Made by a program: the position numbers and the translations under genes | Notes under the pieces: model-generated | Database searches by the model: none | What the model was told of the DNA's origin: nothing | What the model saw: the letters and a program-made list of their open reading frames with translations, nothing else | Shown here: positions 1 through 6,177 of the stretch, one piece after another | How the letters are laid out: every line of letters begins with the position of its first letter | How positions within the stretch are numbered: position 1 is the first letter of the stretch | DNA from: an uncultured bacterium | GTDB taxonomy: Bacteria > Bacillota > Clostridia > Lachnospirales > Lachnospiraceae | Assembly (NCBI GenBank): GCA_947088515.1 | Contig: CAMUHA010000140.1 | Location: forward strand, 1-9,144 | Reading direction: 5' to 3' | DNA: 9,144 bases

Positions 1-304
1 AATGCTGGATGAAACAGATGAATCCCCAATTGTTTTTGAACAGGAATTTTTCCCGGAATACATGCTATCTGCTTCAAATGAGCCGTATACTGTGAAATAT
101 AATGAAACGGAAAATGAATATGTGGTAGAAGGACCCAGAATAGAAAAAATGCTGGGATATACCAATCTTGACTCTGAAAAAGGATTTACTTTTTTCCAGA
201 ACTTTCTGAAGGACAATGGGATACTGGAGGAGCTGGAAAAACTTGGCATACAGGAAGGGGATACAGTCAGAATGTATGGCTTATCCTTTGATTATTATAA
301 ATAG
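1..304 (+). CDS. obgE: GTPase ObgE/CgtA, C-terminal end (partial)
   Basis: This is the last 100 or so residues of the Obg GTPase, cut by the left edge of the window. The reading frame is open to base 2, and the methionine there is internal, not a start. The piece matches the Obg C-terminal (OCT) domain: an acidic segment, then a compact alpha/beta fold with Y-x-V-x-G-P-x-I-E-K-M, a G-Y-T-N segment, F-x-x-x-L-x-x-x-G-I, and the typical ending G-D-T-V-R-M-Y-G-L-S-F-D-Y. The family's glycine-rich N-terminal domain and G domain (G1-G5 motifs) lie outside the window. Obg proteins bind GTP/GDP and ppGpp and act in 50S subunit maturation and stress control. The stop codon is 10 bases before the yhbY start, so the two are co-transcribed. 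The family call is firm from the terminal domain and the synteny. Confidence 0.9.
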   Translation, partial: MLDETDESPIVFEQEFFPEYMLSASNEPYTVKYNETENEYVVEGPRIEKMLGYTNLDSEKGFTFFQNFLKDNGILEELEKLGIQEGDTVRMYGLSFDYYK

Positions 305-314
305 GAGGATACCA

Positions 315-608
315 ATGACAAGCAAACAACGTGCATATTTAAAGGGACTGGCAATGAATCTGGAGCCTGTCTTCCAAATTGGAAAATCGGGGCTTACGCC
401 AGAAGTTACGGAGGCTGTCAGGGAGACCTTCCACACCAAAGAACTTGTAAAGATTACTGTGCTTAAAAACTGTTTGCAGGACCCAGCGCAGATAGCAGGC
501 TTTCTTGCTGACAGAACAGGTTCCATTACGGTACAGGTGATTGGCAGAAAAATTGTATTATATAAAGAGAGTAAGAACCACAAAAAAATCATACTTCCGG
601 GGGAGTAA
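315..608 (+). CDS. yhbY: YhbY/CRM-domain RNA-binding protein
   Basis: A 97-residue single-domain protein of the CRS1-YhbY (CRM) family, which binds RNA and associates with pre-50S ribosomal particles. It opens with T-S-K-Q-R-A-Y-L-K-G-L-A, then P-V-F-Q-I-G-K-S-G-L-T-P-E-V, where the G-K-S-G-L part corresponds to the conserved G-x-x-G loop of the family. It later shows the usual H-T-K-E-L-V-K-I-T-V, the alanine-rich helix, and a closing G-R-K-I-V-L-Y. The length is normal for the stand-alone bacterial form. I chose the ATG at 315 because AGGAGG (303-308) sits 6 bases upstream and the family N-terminus begins here. A longer in-frame opening from 216 would overlap obgE and has no support. The stop is 2 bases before nadD, which suggests translational coupling. 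Confidence 0.93.
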   Translation: MTSKQRAYLKGLAMNLEPVFQIGKSGLTPEVTEAVRETFHTKELVKITVLKNCLQDPAQIAGFLADRTGSITVQVIGRKIVLYKESKNHKKIILPGE

Positions 609-610
609 TT

Positions 611-1216
611 ATGAAAAAGAAAACGGGTATTATGGGAGGGACTTTTAATCCGGTCCATAATGGACATTTACTTCTTGCAGAGACTGCACGGGAGTTTTTT
701 GGACTGGATAAGGTAATTTTTATGCCCAGCGGAAATCCCTATATGAAAAAAAATGCAGTTATACCAGACGGGAGATTAAGAGTGCAAATGCTGGAGCTTG
801 CAGTTAAGGAAAATCCATATTTCAGACTTTCTCAGATGGAAGTGGAAAGAGAAGGTCCAACTTATACATGTGATACTCTGATTAAACTACGGGAACTGAA
901 TCCCGAAGATGAATATTATTTCATTATGGGGGCGGACAGTCTCCTTACCCTGGAAAGCTGGAAAAATCCTGAAATCATTTTTCAGAACTGTGTAATTGTT
1001 GCAGCGGTACGCGGCACTGGAACAGAGGACAAAATTAAAATAATTGCTGACTATCTGACTGCATCCTACCAATCGGATATTCGGATTATGCCTTCCCGTT
1101 ATATTGATATTTCTTCTTCTGAAATCCGAAAGAAAATAAAGAATGGACAGTCAGTGCGTTATATGATTCCTGACAGTGTAATCGCATATATTGAAAAAGA
1201 AGGAATATATCGTTAG
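611..1216 (+). CDS. nadD: Nicotinate-nucleotide adenylyltransferase NadD
   Basis: A 201-residue enzyme that transfers AMP from ATP to nicotinic acid mononucleotide, giving deamido-NAD in cytosolic NAD synthesis. The nucleotidyltransferase signature is near the N-terminus: G-G-T-F-N-P-V-H-N-G-H at residues 9-19, with the two catalytic-type histidines H16 and H19. The second motif, I-S-S-S-E-I-R at 167-173, binds ATP phosphates. The G-A-D-S-L segment (107-111) and W117 are typical of NadD. Length is normal (about 190-215). One deviation: the loop usually ending P-P-H-K in B. subtilis-type enzymes reads G-N-P-Y-M-K-K here (about 41-47). The start at 611 has a GGGGGAG site at 599-605 that overlaps the end of yhbY. 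The next gene, yqeK, begins 22 bases after the stop, a pairing common in Firmicutes. Confidence 0.95.
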   Translation: MKKKTGIMGGTFNPVHNGHLLLAETAREFFGLDKVIFMPSGNPYMKKNAVIPDGRLRVQMLELAVKENPYFRLSQMEVEREGPTYTCDTLIKLRELNPEDEYYFIMGADSLLTLESWKNPEIIFQNCVIVAAVRGTGTEDKIKIIADYLTASYQSDIRIMPSRYIDISSSEIRKKIKNGQSVRYMIPDSVIAYIEKEGIYR

Positions 1217-1238
1217 AAAAATATGCAGGGGGATGAAC

Positions 1239-1835
1239 ATGAAAATTGCAGATAATAGAAAAATACGAAAAAGAATGGAAAAAGCCCTTGACCCAAAGCG
1301 TTATGAACATACACTTGGAGTTGCTTATACAGCAGCGGCGCTGGCAATGTGTCATCAGGAAAATGCACAAAAAGCCCTGACTGCCGGTCTTTTACATGAT
1401 TGCGCCAAATGTATGGATAATGACAAAAAACTGCATATATGTGAAAAACATAATATTCCAGTTTCCGATATAGAAAAAAGAAATCTGTATCTGCTTCATG
1501 CAAAGGTAGGCAGTTACATTGCCCAAAAGCAGTTTCATATTCATGATAAAGACATTTTAAATGCCATATTAAATCATACGACCGGAAGACCGGCAATGTC
1601 CTGCCTTGAAAAAATTATTTTTATTGCAGACTATATTGAGCCTGGAAGAAAAAATGCGCCAAATCTTCCATTAATACGTAAGCTGGCATTTCAGGATTTG
1701 GATGAAGCGCTTTTACAGATATTAAAAGATACGTTGATATATCTTCAGGATATTGATACCCCTGATCCTATGACACAGCAGACCTATAATTATTATGTAA
1801 CTTATAGGAACTGTACCAAGAGAGAGGAGGAATAA
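1239..1835 (+). CDS. yqeK: HD-domain Ap4A hydrolase YqeK
   Basis: A 198-residue HD-superfamily phosphohydrolase of the YqeK family, whose characterised members split diadenosine tetraphosphate symmetrically into two ADP. The metal ligands expected of the family are visible: H24 (in Y-E-H-T-L-G-V), H53-D54 (in L-L-H-D-C-A-K), H87, H113 (in L-N-H-T-T-G) and D131 (in I-A-D-Y-I-E-P-G-R). All are present, so the enzyme should be active. The start at 1239 is chosen because AGGGGG (1227-1232) lies 6 bases before it. An in-frame ATG at 1233 abuts that site and is unlikely, and the one at 1191 lies inside nadD. Its stop is one base before rsfS. Many clostridia carry a LytR-CpsA-Psr gene between yqeK and rsfS; here it is absent. 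Confidence 0.92.
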   Translation: MKIADNRKIRKRMEKALDPKRYEHTLGVAYTAAALAMCHQENAQKALTAGLLHDCAKCMDNDKKLHICEKHNIPVSDIEKRNLYLLHAKVGSYIAQKQFHIHDKDILNAILNHTTGRPAMSCLEKIIFIADYIEPGRKNAPNLPLIRKLAFQDLDEALLQILKDTLIYLQDIDTPDPMTQQTYNYYVTYRNCTKREEE

Positions 1836-1836
1836 A

Positions 1837-2217
1837 ATGACAGACTTAATTCCCGAAAAAATAAAAGAACTTGCCCAAATGGCAATAGAAGCGTTGAAAG
1901 ATAAAAAAGCTGAAGATGTGAGAGTGATTGATATCAGTCAAGTTTCTGTTCTTGCAGACTATTTTATTATTGCAAATGGGTCCAACAAAAACCAGATACA
2001 GACATTATCTGATAATGTGGAAGAAAAACTTGGCAGGGCAGGGTATTTTCTAAAACAAAAAGAGGGATATACAAATGCCAATTGGGTATTGCTTGATTTT
2101 GGAGACATTATTATTCATATTTTTGACCGGGAAAACAGACTTTTTTATGATTTGGAAAGAATCTGGCGTGATGGAAAGCTGATAAACGCCGATACATTTG
2201 AAATGGAAGAGCAGTAA
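1837..2217 (+). CDS. rsfS: Ribosomal silencing factor RsfS
   Basis: A 126-residue protein of the RsfS/Iojap (DUF143) family. Members bind ribosomal protein uL14 on the 50S subunit and block joining with 30S when nutrients are short. The conserved core is clear: V-L-A-D-Y-F-I-I-A-N-G-S-N-K-N-Q at about 37-52, then the G-Y-T-N-A-N-W-V-L-L-D-F-G-D-I-I-I-H-I-F segment, and the closing R-L-F-Y-D-L-E-R-I-W. The length is slightly above the usual 105-120 because of a short polar C-terminal tail. GAGGAGG (1824-1830) lies inside the end of yqeK, 6 bases before the ATG, so translation is probably coupled. It is the last gene of the obgE operon and is followed by a strong hairpin. Confidence 0.95.
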   Translation: MTDLIPEKIKELAQMAIEALKDKKAEDVRVIDISQVSVLADYFIIANGSNKNQIQTLSDNVEEKLGRAGYFLKQKEGYTNANWVLLDFGDIIIHIFDRENRLFYDLERIWRDGKLINADTFEMEEQ

Positions 2218-2225
2218 ATTTTTTT

Positions 2226-2265
2226 ACCTGAAAGCAGCTGGACATTGAGCCAGCTGCTTTCAGGT
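2226..2265 (+). terminator. Perfect 16-bp hairpin between convergent genes
   Basis: ACCTGAAAGCAGCTGG (2226-2241) pairs perfectly with CCAGCTGCTTTCAGGT (2250-2265) around an 8-base loop. It begins 9 bases after the rsfS stop and ends 21 bases from the stop of the convergent DUF378 gene, so position argues for a terminator serving one or both. The tail is unusual: the run of seven T (2219-2225) is upstream of the hairpin on the + strand. Downstream there is only a weak TTCTTT. On the - strand the hairpin is followed by A, not T. Termination may thus be less efficient than usual, or the stem may mainly protect 3' ends. Confidence 0.65.
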
Positions 2266-2286
2266 ATTGAGGTTCTTTAATGCTGA

Positions 2287-2505
2287 TTATTCTTTTGCCT
2301 CGGCAGTACCGCCGGCATACATATAAAAGGTAATCAGATAAACGCCACAAATACCTACCAGTGCGTATACTATTCTGGATAACCAGGACATATTGCCAAA
2401 GATAAAAGACACCAGGTCAAAAGAGAAAAATCCTATCAGCCCCCAGTTTACTGCGCCAATAATTGCAATTGTAAGCGCAATATAATCCAAACATTTATTA
2501 TTCAT
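2287..2505 (-). CDS. DUF378 family small membrane protein
   Basis: A 72-residue hydrophobic protein on the reverse strand. It contains the DUF378 hallmark G-A-V-N-W-G-L-I-G (residues 17-25) inside the first membrane segment (about 8-29), and a second segment at about 42-63 (S-R-I-V-Y-A-L-V-G-I-C-G-V-Y-L-I). A short polar tail (G-G-T-A-E-A-K-E) follows. The two-helix form and 60-80 residue length are normal for the family, which is like B. subtilis YuzA and has no known function. The start is supported by GGAGGT on the reverse strand (complement at 2512-2517), 6 bases before the ATG. It is a single-gene unit, convergent with rsfS and divergent from livJ. I see no convincing promoter for it. 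Confidence 0.85.
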   Translation of the reverse strand: MNNKCLDYIALTIAIIGAVNWGLIGFFSFDLVSFIFGNMSWLSRIVYALVGICGVYLITFYMYAGGTAEAKE

Positions 2506-2630
2506 ATAAATACCTCCATTCAGTCATTTTCTAAAACCATATTTCTTTCTGGCTTTCAGTTTTATTTTCTCCGGCTGCTTAAAATATATACTTTCATAAA
2601 AAATCCAATATTGATAAAAAACAGGAAAGT

Positions 2631-2646
2631 ATGTAAATTTATACAT
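2631..2646. repeat. Imperfect palindrome upstream of the livJ promoter
   Basis: ATGTAAATTTATACAT has inverted arms ATGTA and TACAT around 6 A/T bases. It lies about 28 bases before the livJ -35 box and could be an activator or repressor site. The region is very AT-rich, so chance is a real alternative. Confidence 0.3.
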
Positions 2647-2674
2647 TAATATAAATAAAAATTTAATTACAAAG

Positions 2675-2703
2675 TTGACAAGATTATATAATTGGAGTAT
2701 GAT
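2675..2703 (+). promoter_or_regulatory. Sigma-A-type promoter of livJ
   Basis: TTGACA (2675-2680, perfect -35) and TATGAT (2698-2703, five of six -10 matches) are separated by 17 bases. The stretch just upstream (about 2645-2670) is almost pure A/T and may act as an UP element. Transcription would start near 2710, giving a leader of about 30 bases before livJ, too short for a riboswitch or T-box. Confidence 0.85.
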
Positions 2704-2740
2704 TGCACGTGAAGAAATTTTAGATAGAGGAGGAAAATTT

Positions 2741-4024
2741 ATGAAAAAAAGAGTAGTGAGCCTTTTACTTGTAGCAGCTATGTCCATAGCAACACTTGCG
2801 GGATGTGGCAAAGATGCAAATGAAACGGCCGATGGAGGTTCTGGCAATTCAGCAACAGAAGATAAAGCGTCTTCTGATGGAAACAGTGAAAATGCAGCCG
2901 CAGATGAAAGTACAGAGGATGCCGCAGGTGCGTCTGACAGTACAGGCGCAGAGGGGGCCGCATTTAAAATTGGCGCAATTGGACCTTCTACAGGAGACGC
3001 AGCTGTTTATGGTATTGCGGTACAAAATGGCGCTGACCTTGCAGTTAAGGAAATCAATGAAGCTGGAGGCATTAATGGTTATCAGATTGAGTACAATTTC
3101 CAGGATGATGAGTGTGACAATGAAAAATCAGTCAATGCTTATAATACATTAAAAGACTGGGGAATGCAGATGTTAGTTGGAACCACTACCAGCGGATGCT
3201 GTATTGCAGTGGCAGCAGAATCTGCCAATGATAATATGTTCCAGCTTACACCGTCAGGTTCTTCTGTAGATATTATCAAAAATAACAATAATGTATATCA
3301 GGTTTGTTTTACAGATCCTAACCAGGGTGTTGGTGCAGCAGAGTATATTGGAACCAATGCAGTAGCACAGAAAGTTGCTGTAATATATGACAGTTCTGAT
3401 GTATATTCTTCTGGCATTTATGAGAAGTTTGCACAGGAAGCTGCTAATCAGCCATTTGAAATTGTATCAGCAGAAGCATTTACTTCCAGCAATAAGACAG
3501 ATTTTTCCGTACAGCTCCAGAAAGCAAAAGATGCTGGTGCAGAGCTTGTTTTCCTGCCAATTTACTATGCGGAAGCTTCTTTAATTTTAACACAGGCAAA
3601 CAGCATGGGCTATACACCCAAATTCTTTGGTTGTGACGGACTGGATGGAATTTTGAATGTAGAAAACTTCGATGCTTCCTTAGCAGAAGGTGTAATGCTG
3701 TTAACACCTTTTGCAGCAGATGCAGAAGATGAAGCAACCAAATCCTTTGTAAGCGCTTATGAAGCTGCTTATGGCGATACACCCAACCAGTTTGCAGCAG
3801 ATGCTTATGATGCAGTTTATATTCTTAAGGCTGCCATTGAAAAAAGTGGTGCAACACCGGATGAAAGCGCTTCCGATATTTGTGAAAAGCTTAAAGGCGC
3901 TATGGCAGAAATCAATGTAGATGGTCTTACAGGTGAAGCAATGTCCTGGGATGCTGACGGCGCTGTAAATAAAGCTCCCAAAGCAATGGAAATTGTAAAT
4001 GGAACATATTCCTTAATCCAATAA
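2741..4024 (+). CDS. livJ: Branched-chain amino acid ABC transporter, substrate-binding lipoprotein LivJ
   Basis: A 427-residue extracellular binding protein of the Leu/Ile/Val-binding (Peripla_BP_6) family that hands its ligand to the LivHM permease. Residues 1-21 are a lipoprotein signal peptide with lipobox L-A-G-C, so Cys22 would be lipidated and anchor the protein to the membrane. Residues 23 to about 73 form a low-complexity linker rich in Ser, Asp, Glu, Gly, Asn and Ala. The two-lobed domain starts at F-K-I-G-A-I-G-P-S-T-G-D (75-86), followed by G-A-D-L-A-V-K-E-I-N-E-A-G-G-I-N-G, both family hallmarks. The start at 2741 follows AGGAGG (2728-2733) by 7 bases; an upstream TTG in frame is really the -35 box. 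The ligand is inferred only from the family: Leu/Ile/Val is likely, but other amino acids, short amides or urea are known for relatives. Confidence 0.92.
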   Translation: MKKRVVSLLLVAAMSIATLAGCGKDANETADGGSGNSATEDKASSDGNSENAAADESTEDAAGASDSTGAEGAAFKIGAIGPSTGDAAVYGIAVQNGADLAVKEINEAGGINGYQIEYNFQDDECDNEKSVNAYNTLKDWGMQMLVGTTTSGCCIAVAAESANDNMFQLTPSGSSVDIIKNNNNVYQVCFTDPNQGVGAAEYIGTNAVAQKVAVIYDSSDVYSSGIYEKFAQEAANQPFEIVSAEAFTSSNKTDFSVQLQKAKDAGAELVFLPIYYAEASLILTQANSMGYTPKFFGCDGLDGILNVENFDASLAEGVMLLTPFAADAEDEATKSFVSAYEAAYGDTPNQFAADAYDAVYILKAAIEKSGATPDESASDICEKLKGAMAEINVDGLTGEAMSWDADGAVNKAPKAMEIVNGTYSLIQ

Positions 4025-4056
4025 TGGAATTTATTTAGCAATGTATAAAGGCTACC

Positions 4057-4085
4057 AGAGAGGGTTGCAGTGGCAGCCCTCTTTT
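4057..4085 (+). terminator. Hairpin after livJ
   Basis: AGAGAGGGTTGC (4057-4068) pairs with GCAGCCCTCTTT (4073-4084) around the tetraloop AGTG, with two G-U pairs. A short TTTT run closes it (4082-4085). It stands between livJ and livH, so it likely ends much of the livJ transcript and lets only part read through. Confidence 0.7.
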
Positions 4086-4103
4086 GTGATATGGGAAAAA
4101 AAC

Positions 4104-4133
4104 TTGCCAGCAGACTGTTACATCTGCTATACT
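4104..4133 (+). promoter_or_regulatory. Second promoter, for livHMGF
   Basis: TTGCCA (4104-4109) and TATACT (4128-4133) are 18 bases apart. The -10 is preceded by TGC, giving an extended -10 (TGCTATACT). Start of transcription is expected near 4140, with a leader of about 75 bases before livH. It follows the livJ terminator directly, so it would allow independent expression of the membrane part. Confidence 0.6.
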
Positions 4134-4142
4134 AAATAGAAG

Positions 4143-4162
4143 CGTGCCATGATAATTGCACG
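4143..4162. repeat. Inverted repeat in the livH leader
   Basis: CGTGC (4143-4147) and GCACG (4158-4162) are perfect inverted arms 10 bases apart, lying at or just after the predicted livH transcription start. The right arm belongs to ATTGCACGT, which is also found at the livJ start site (2702-2710). It could be an operator or a small leader hairpin. Confidence 0.35.
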
Positions 4163-4215
4163 TTCTGATAAAAACCACAGATATTTGGATACAAAAAATA
4201 CGCAGAGGTGTTCTT

Positions 4216-5100
4216 ATGAGTTTTATATCTTATTTAATTAATGGAATCAGTTTGGGAAGTGTTTATGCTATCATTGCACTTGGTTATACCATGGTATATG
4301 GTATTGCCAAAATGCTGAACTTTGCCCATGGCGATGTAATTATGGTTGGCGGCTTTACCATATTTTTTGCAGTCAGTATGCAGGGGCTTCCTCCTGCTGT
4401 TGGCATTCTTCTGGCTGTGGCGCTGTGTACACTGCTTGGAATTACAATTGAATATATTGCATACAGACCCCTACGTCAGGCAGCCTCCTCCCTTGCTGTA
4501 CTGATTACGGCAATAGGCGTCAGCTATTTCCTTCAGAATATGGCATTGCTTATTTTTGGAGCAAATACCAAAGCTTTTACATCTGTAGTTACAATACCTG
4601 CGGTTAAATTAGCTGACGGTCAGATTACTATTTCGGGTGAAACCATTGTAACAATTATTTCCTGCATTATTATTATGACTGGTCTTACGCTTTTTATCAA
4701 TAAAACAAAAGTTGGGCAGGCGATGCTTGCAGTTTCGGAAGACAAAGGAGCTGCACAATTGATGGGAATTAATGTAAATGGGACGATTTCCCTTACCTTT
4801 GCTATTGGGTCAGCCTTAGCTGCCATTGCTGGTATGCTTTTGTGTTCAGCTTACCCCTCCCTTACCCCTTATACAGGTTCCATGCCTGGCATTAAAGCTT
4901 TTGTTGCTGCTGTGTTTGGAGGCATAGGTTCAATTCCAGGAGCGTTGATTGGAGGAATTGTACTTGGTATTATAGAAATTTTGGGTAAAGCATATATTTC
5001 GTCCCAAATGGCAGATGCAATTGTGTTTATGGTATTAATTATCGTCCTTCTTGTAAAGCCTACAGGTATCCTTGGCAAAAAAATACAGGAAAAGGTGTAG
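4216..5100 (+). CDS. livH: Branched-chain amino acid ABC transporter permease LivH
   Basis: A 294-residue polytopic membrane protein, one half of the permease channel. The family signature L-N-F-A-H-G-D is at 34-40, followed by E-Y-I-A-Y-R-P-L-R (79-87). The cytoplasmic coupling segment E-D-K-G-A-A-Q-L-M-G-I (175-185) should contact the ATPases, and F-G-G-I-G-S-I-P-G-A-L-I-G-G (234-247) is the conserved C-terminal helix motif. About eight hydrophobic segments are visible. Length is normal for LivH. The ATG at 4216 is chosen since GAGGTG (4205-4210) lies 5 bases upstream and M-S-F-I-S-Y-L-I-N-G-I-S-L-G-S-V-Y is the family start. A longer TTG opening at 4156 has no such site and falls in the leader. 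livM starts 13 bases downstream. Confidence 0.95.
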   Translation: MSFISYLINGISLGSVYAIIALGYTMVYGIAKMLNFAHGDVIMVGGFTIFFAVSMQGLPPAVGILLAVALCTLLGITIEYIAYRPLRQAASSLAVLITAIGVSYFLQNMALLIFGANTKAFTSVVTIPAVKLADGQITISGETIVTIISCIIIMTGLTLFINKTKVGQAMLAVSEDKGAAQLMGINVNGTISLTFAIGSALAAIAGMLLCSAYPSLTPYTGSMPGIKAFVAAVFGGIGSIPGALIGGIVLGIIEILGKAYISSQMADAIVFMVLIIVLLVKPTGILGKKIQEKV

Positions 5101-5113
5101 GGAGGATATTATA

Positions 5114-6175
5114 ATGAAGAAACTAAAATTAAATAAAAATACAAAAGAAAATGTTGTTACGTATGGTCTTGTAATTGCTGCCTGGCTTGTTATGGAAATT
5201 CTGATAAGCGGCGGAAAAGTATCCAGTCTTATGCAGGGACTTTTAGTTCCTTTATGTGTTTATGTCATTCTTGCGGTATCTTTAAACCTGACAGTCGGCA
5301 TTCTTGGAGAACTTAGCCTTGGTCATGCAGGGTTTATGTGTGTAGGCGCTTTTACAGGAGCTTTCTTTTCACGATATATGCAAGAGGTTATTACTGTAGG
5401 CATTCTGCGGTTTATATTAGCAATTTTAATAGGGGCAATATTTGCTGGTATTATTGGTTTTTTAATTGGAATGCCGGTTTTAAGACTGCGGGGAGATTAC
5501 CTTGCTATTGTTACCCTTGCATTTGGAGAAATAATCCAGAATATTATCAATGTTTTATATATTGGAAGAGATAGCGATGGACTGCATTTTTCAATGAAGG
5601 ACTCTCTGTCACTTGGATTAAAGGAAGATGGTGATGTTATCATTAATGGTGCACAGGGCATTACAGGAACACCAAAAGACTCCACATTTACCATTGGTGT
5701 TATTTTGATTATTATTACATTAATTATAGTTCTTAATCTGATTCACTCCAGAGACGGTCGTGCAATTATGTCAATCAGAGACAATTTAATTGCGGCGGAA
5801 TCCATTGGCATCAATATTACAAAATATAAATTGATGGCATTTTCAATTTCTGCTGCTCTTGCAGGAGTTGCAGGCGTATTGTATGCACATAATTTAAATA
5901 ATCTTATGGCTACACCAAAGAACTTTGGTTATAATATGTCAATTATGATTCTTGTTTTTGTGGTACTTGGAGGAATTGGAAACATAAAAGGGTCTATTAT
6001 TTCTGCAATTATTTTAACACTGCTTCCTGAGCTTTTAAGAGGACTAAGCAATTACCGTATGTTGATTTATTCCATTGTCCTGATAGTTATGATGCTGTTT
6101 AACTGGAGTCCGAAGTTGATTGAGCTTCGTAAAAGATATTCCTTCAGGCGGTTGTTTAAAAAGGAGGTACGGTAA
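5114..6175 (+). CDS. livM: Branched-chain amino acid ABC transporter permease LivM
   Basis: A 353-residue membrane protein, the second half of the channel. Hallmarks are L-G-E-L-S-L-G-H-A-G-F (64-73), R-G-D-Y-L-A-I-V-T-L-A-F-G-E-I (126-140), the coupling segment I-R-D-N-L-I-A-A-E-S-I-G-I (221-233) and V-L-G-G-I-G-N-I-K-G-S (284-294). Between about 151 and 190 is a hydrophilic stretch, probably an outer loop, as in other LivM proteins. The C-terminus is strongly basic and cytoplasmic. GGAGGA (5101-5106), directly after the livH stop, lies 7 bases before the ATG at 5114. In-frame starts inside livH were rejected for that reason. The ribosome binding site of livG lies within the last codons. Confidence 0.95.
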   Translation: MKKLKLNKNTKENVVTYGLVIAAWLVMEILISGGKVSSLMQGLLVPLCVYVILAVSLNLTVGILGELSLGHAGFMCVGAFTGAFFSRYMQEVITVGILRFILAILIGAIFAGIIGFLIGMPVLRLRGDYLAIVTLAFGEIIQNIINVLYIGRDSDGLHFSMKDSLSLGLKEDGDVIINGAQGITGTPKDSTFTIGVILIIITLIIVLNLIHSRDGRAIMSIRDNLIAAESIGINITKYKLMAFSISAALAGVAGVLYAHNLNNLMATPKNFGYNMSIMILVFVVLGGIGNIKGSIISAIILTLLPELLRGLSNYRMLIYSIVLIVMMLFNWSPKLIELRKRYSFRRLFKKEVR

Positions 6176-6177
6176 AC

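Noticed and set aside
2525..2539. Possible CodY box (ATTTTCTAAAA core) upstream of DUF378 and livJ
   Set aside because: Only about 10 of 15 positions match the AATTTTCWGAAAATT consensus, and it is some 150 bases before the livJ promoter. Such matches are expected by chance in AT-rich DNA.
2581..2640. Reverse-strand promoter for the DUF378 gene (TTGGAT and TATATT)
   Set aside because: The boxes are only 12-14 bases apart, too close for a sigma-A promoter. Several A/T-rich alternatives are equally weak, so none is called.
2675..2740. TTG start that would lengthen LivJ by 22 residues
   Set aside because: The TTG is the -35 box of the promoter, and the extension would bury the lipoprotein signal peptide.
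2524..2847. 107-residue reverse-strand frame across the livJ promoter and signal peptide
   Set aside because: It runs over a strong forward promoter and the start of livJ, has no ribosome binding site and resembles no known family.
4156..4215. Upstream TTG start that would lengthen LivH by 20 residues
   Set aside because: No ribosome binding site, a charged non-family N-terminus, and the region is the leader with the inverted repeat. The ATG at 4216 has GAGGTG at proper spacing.
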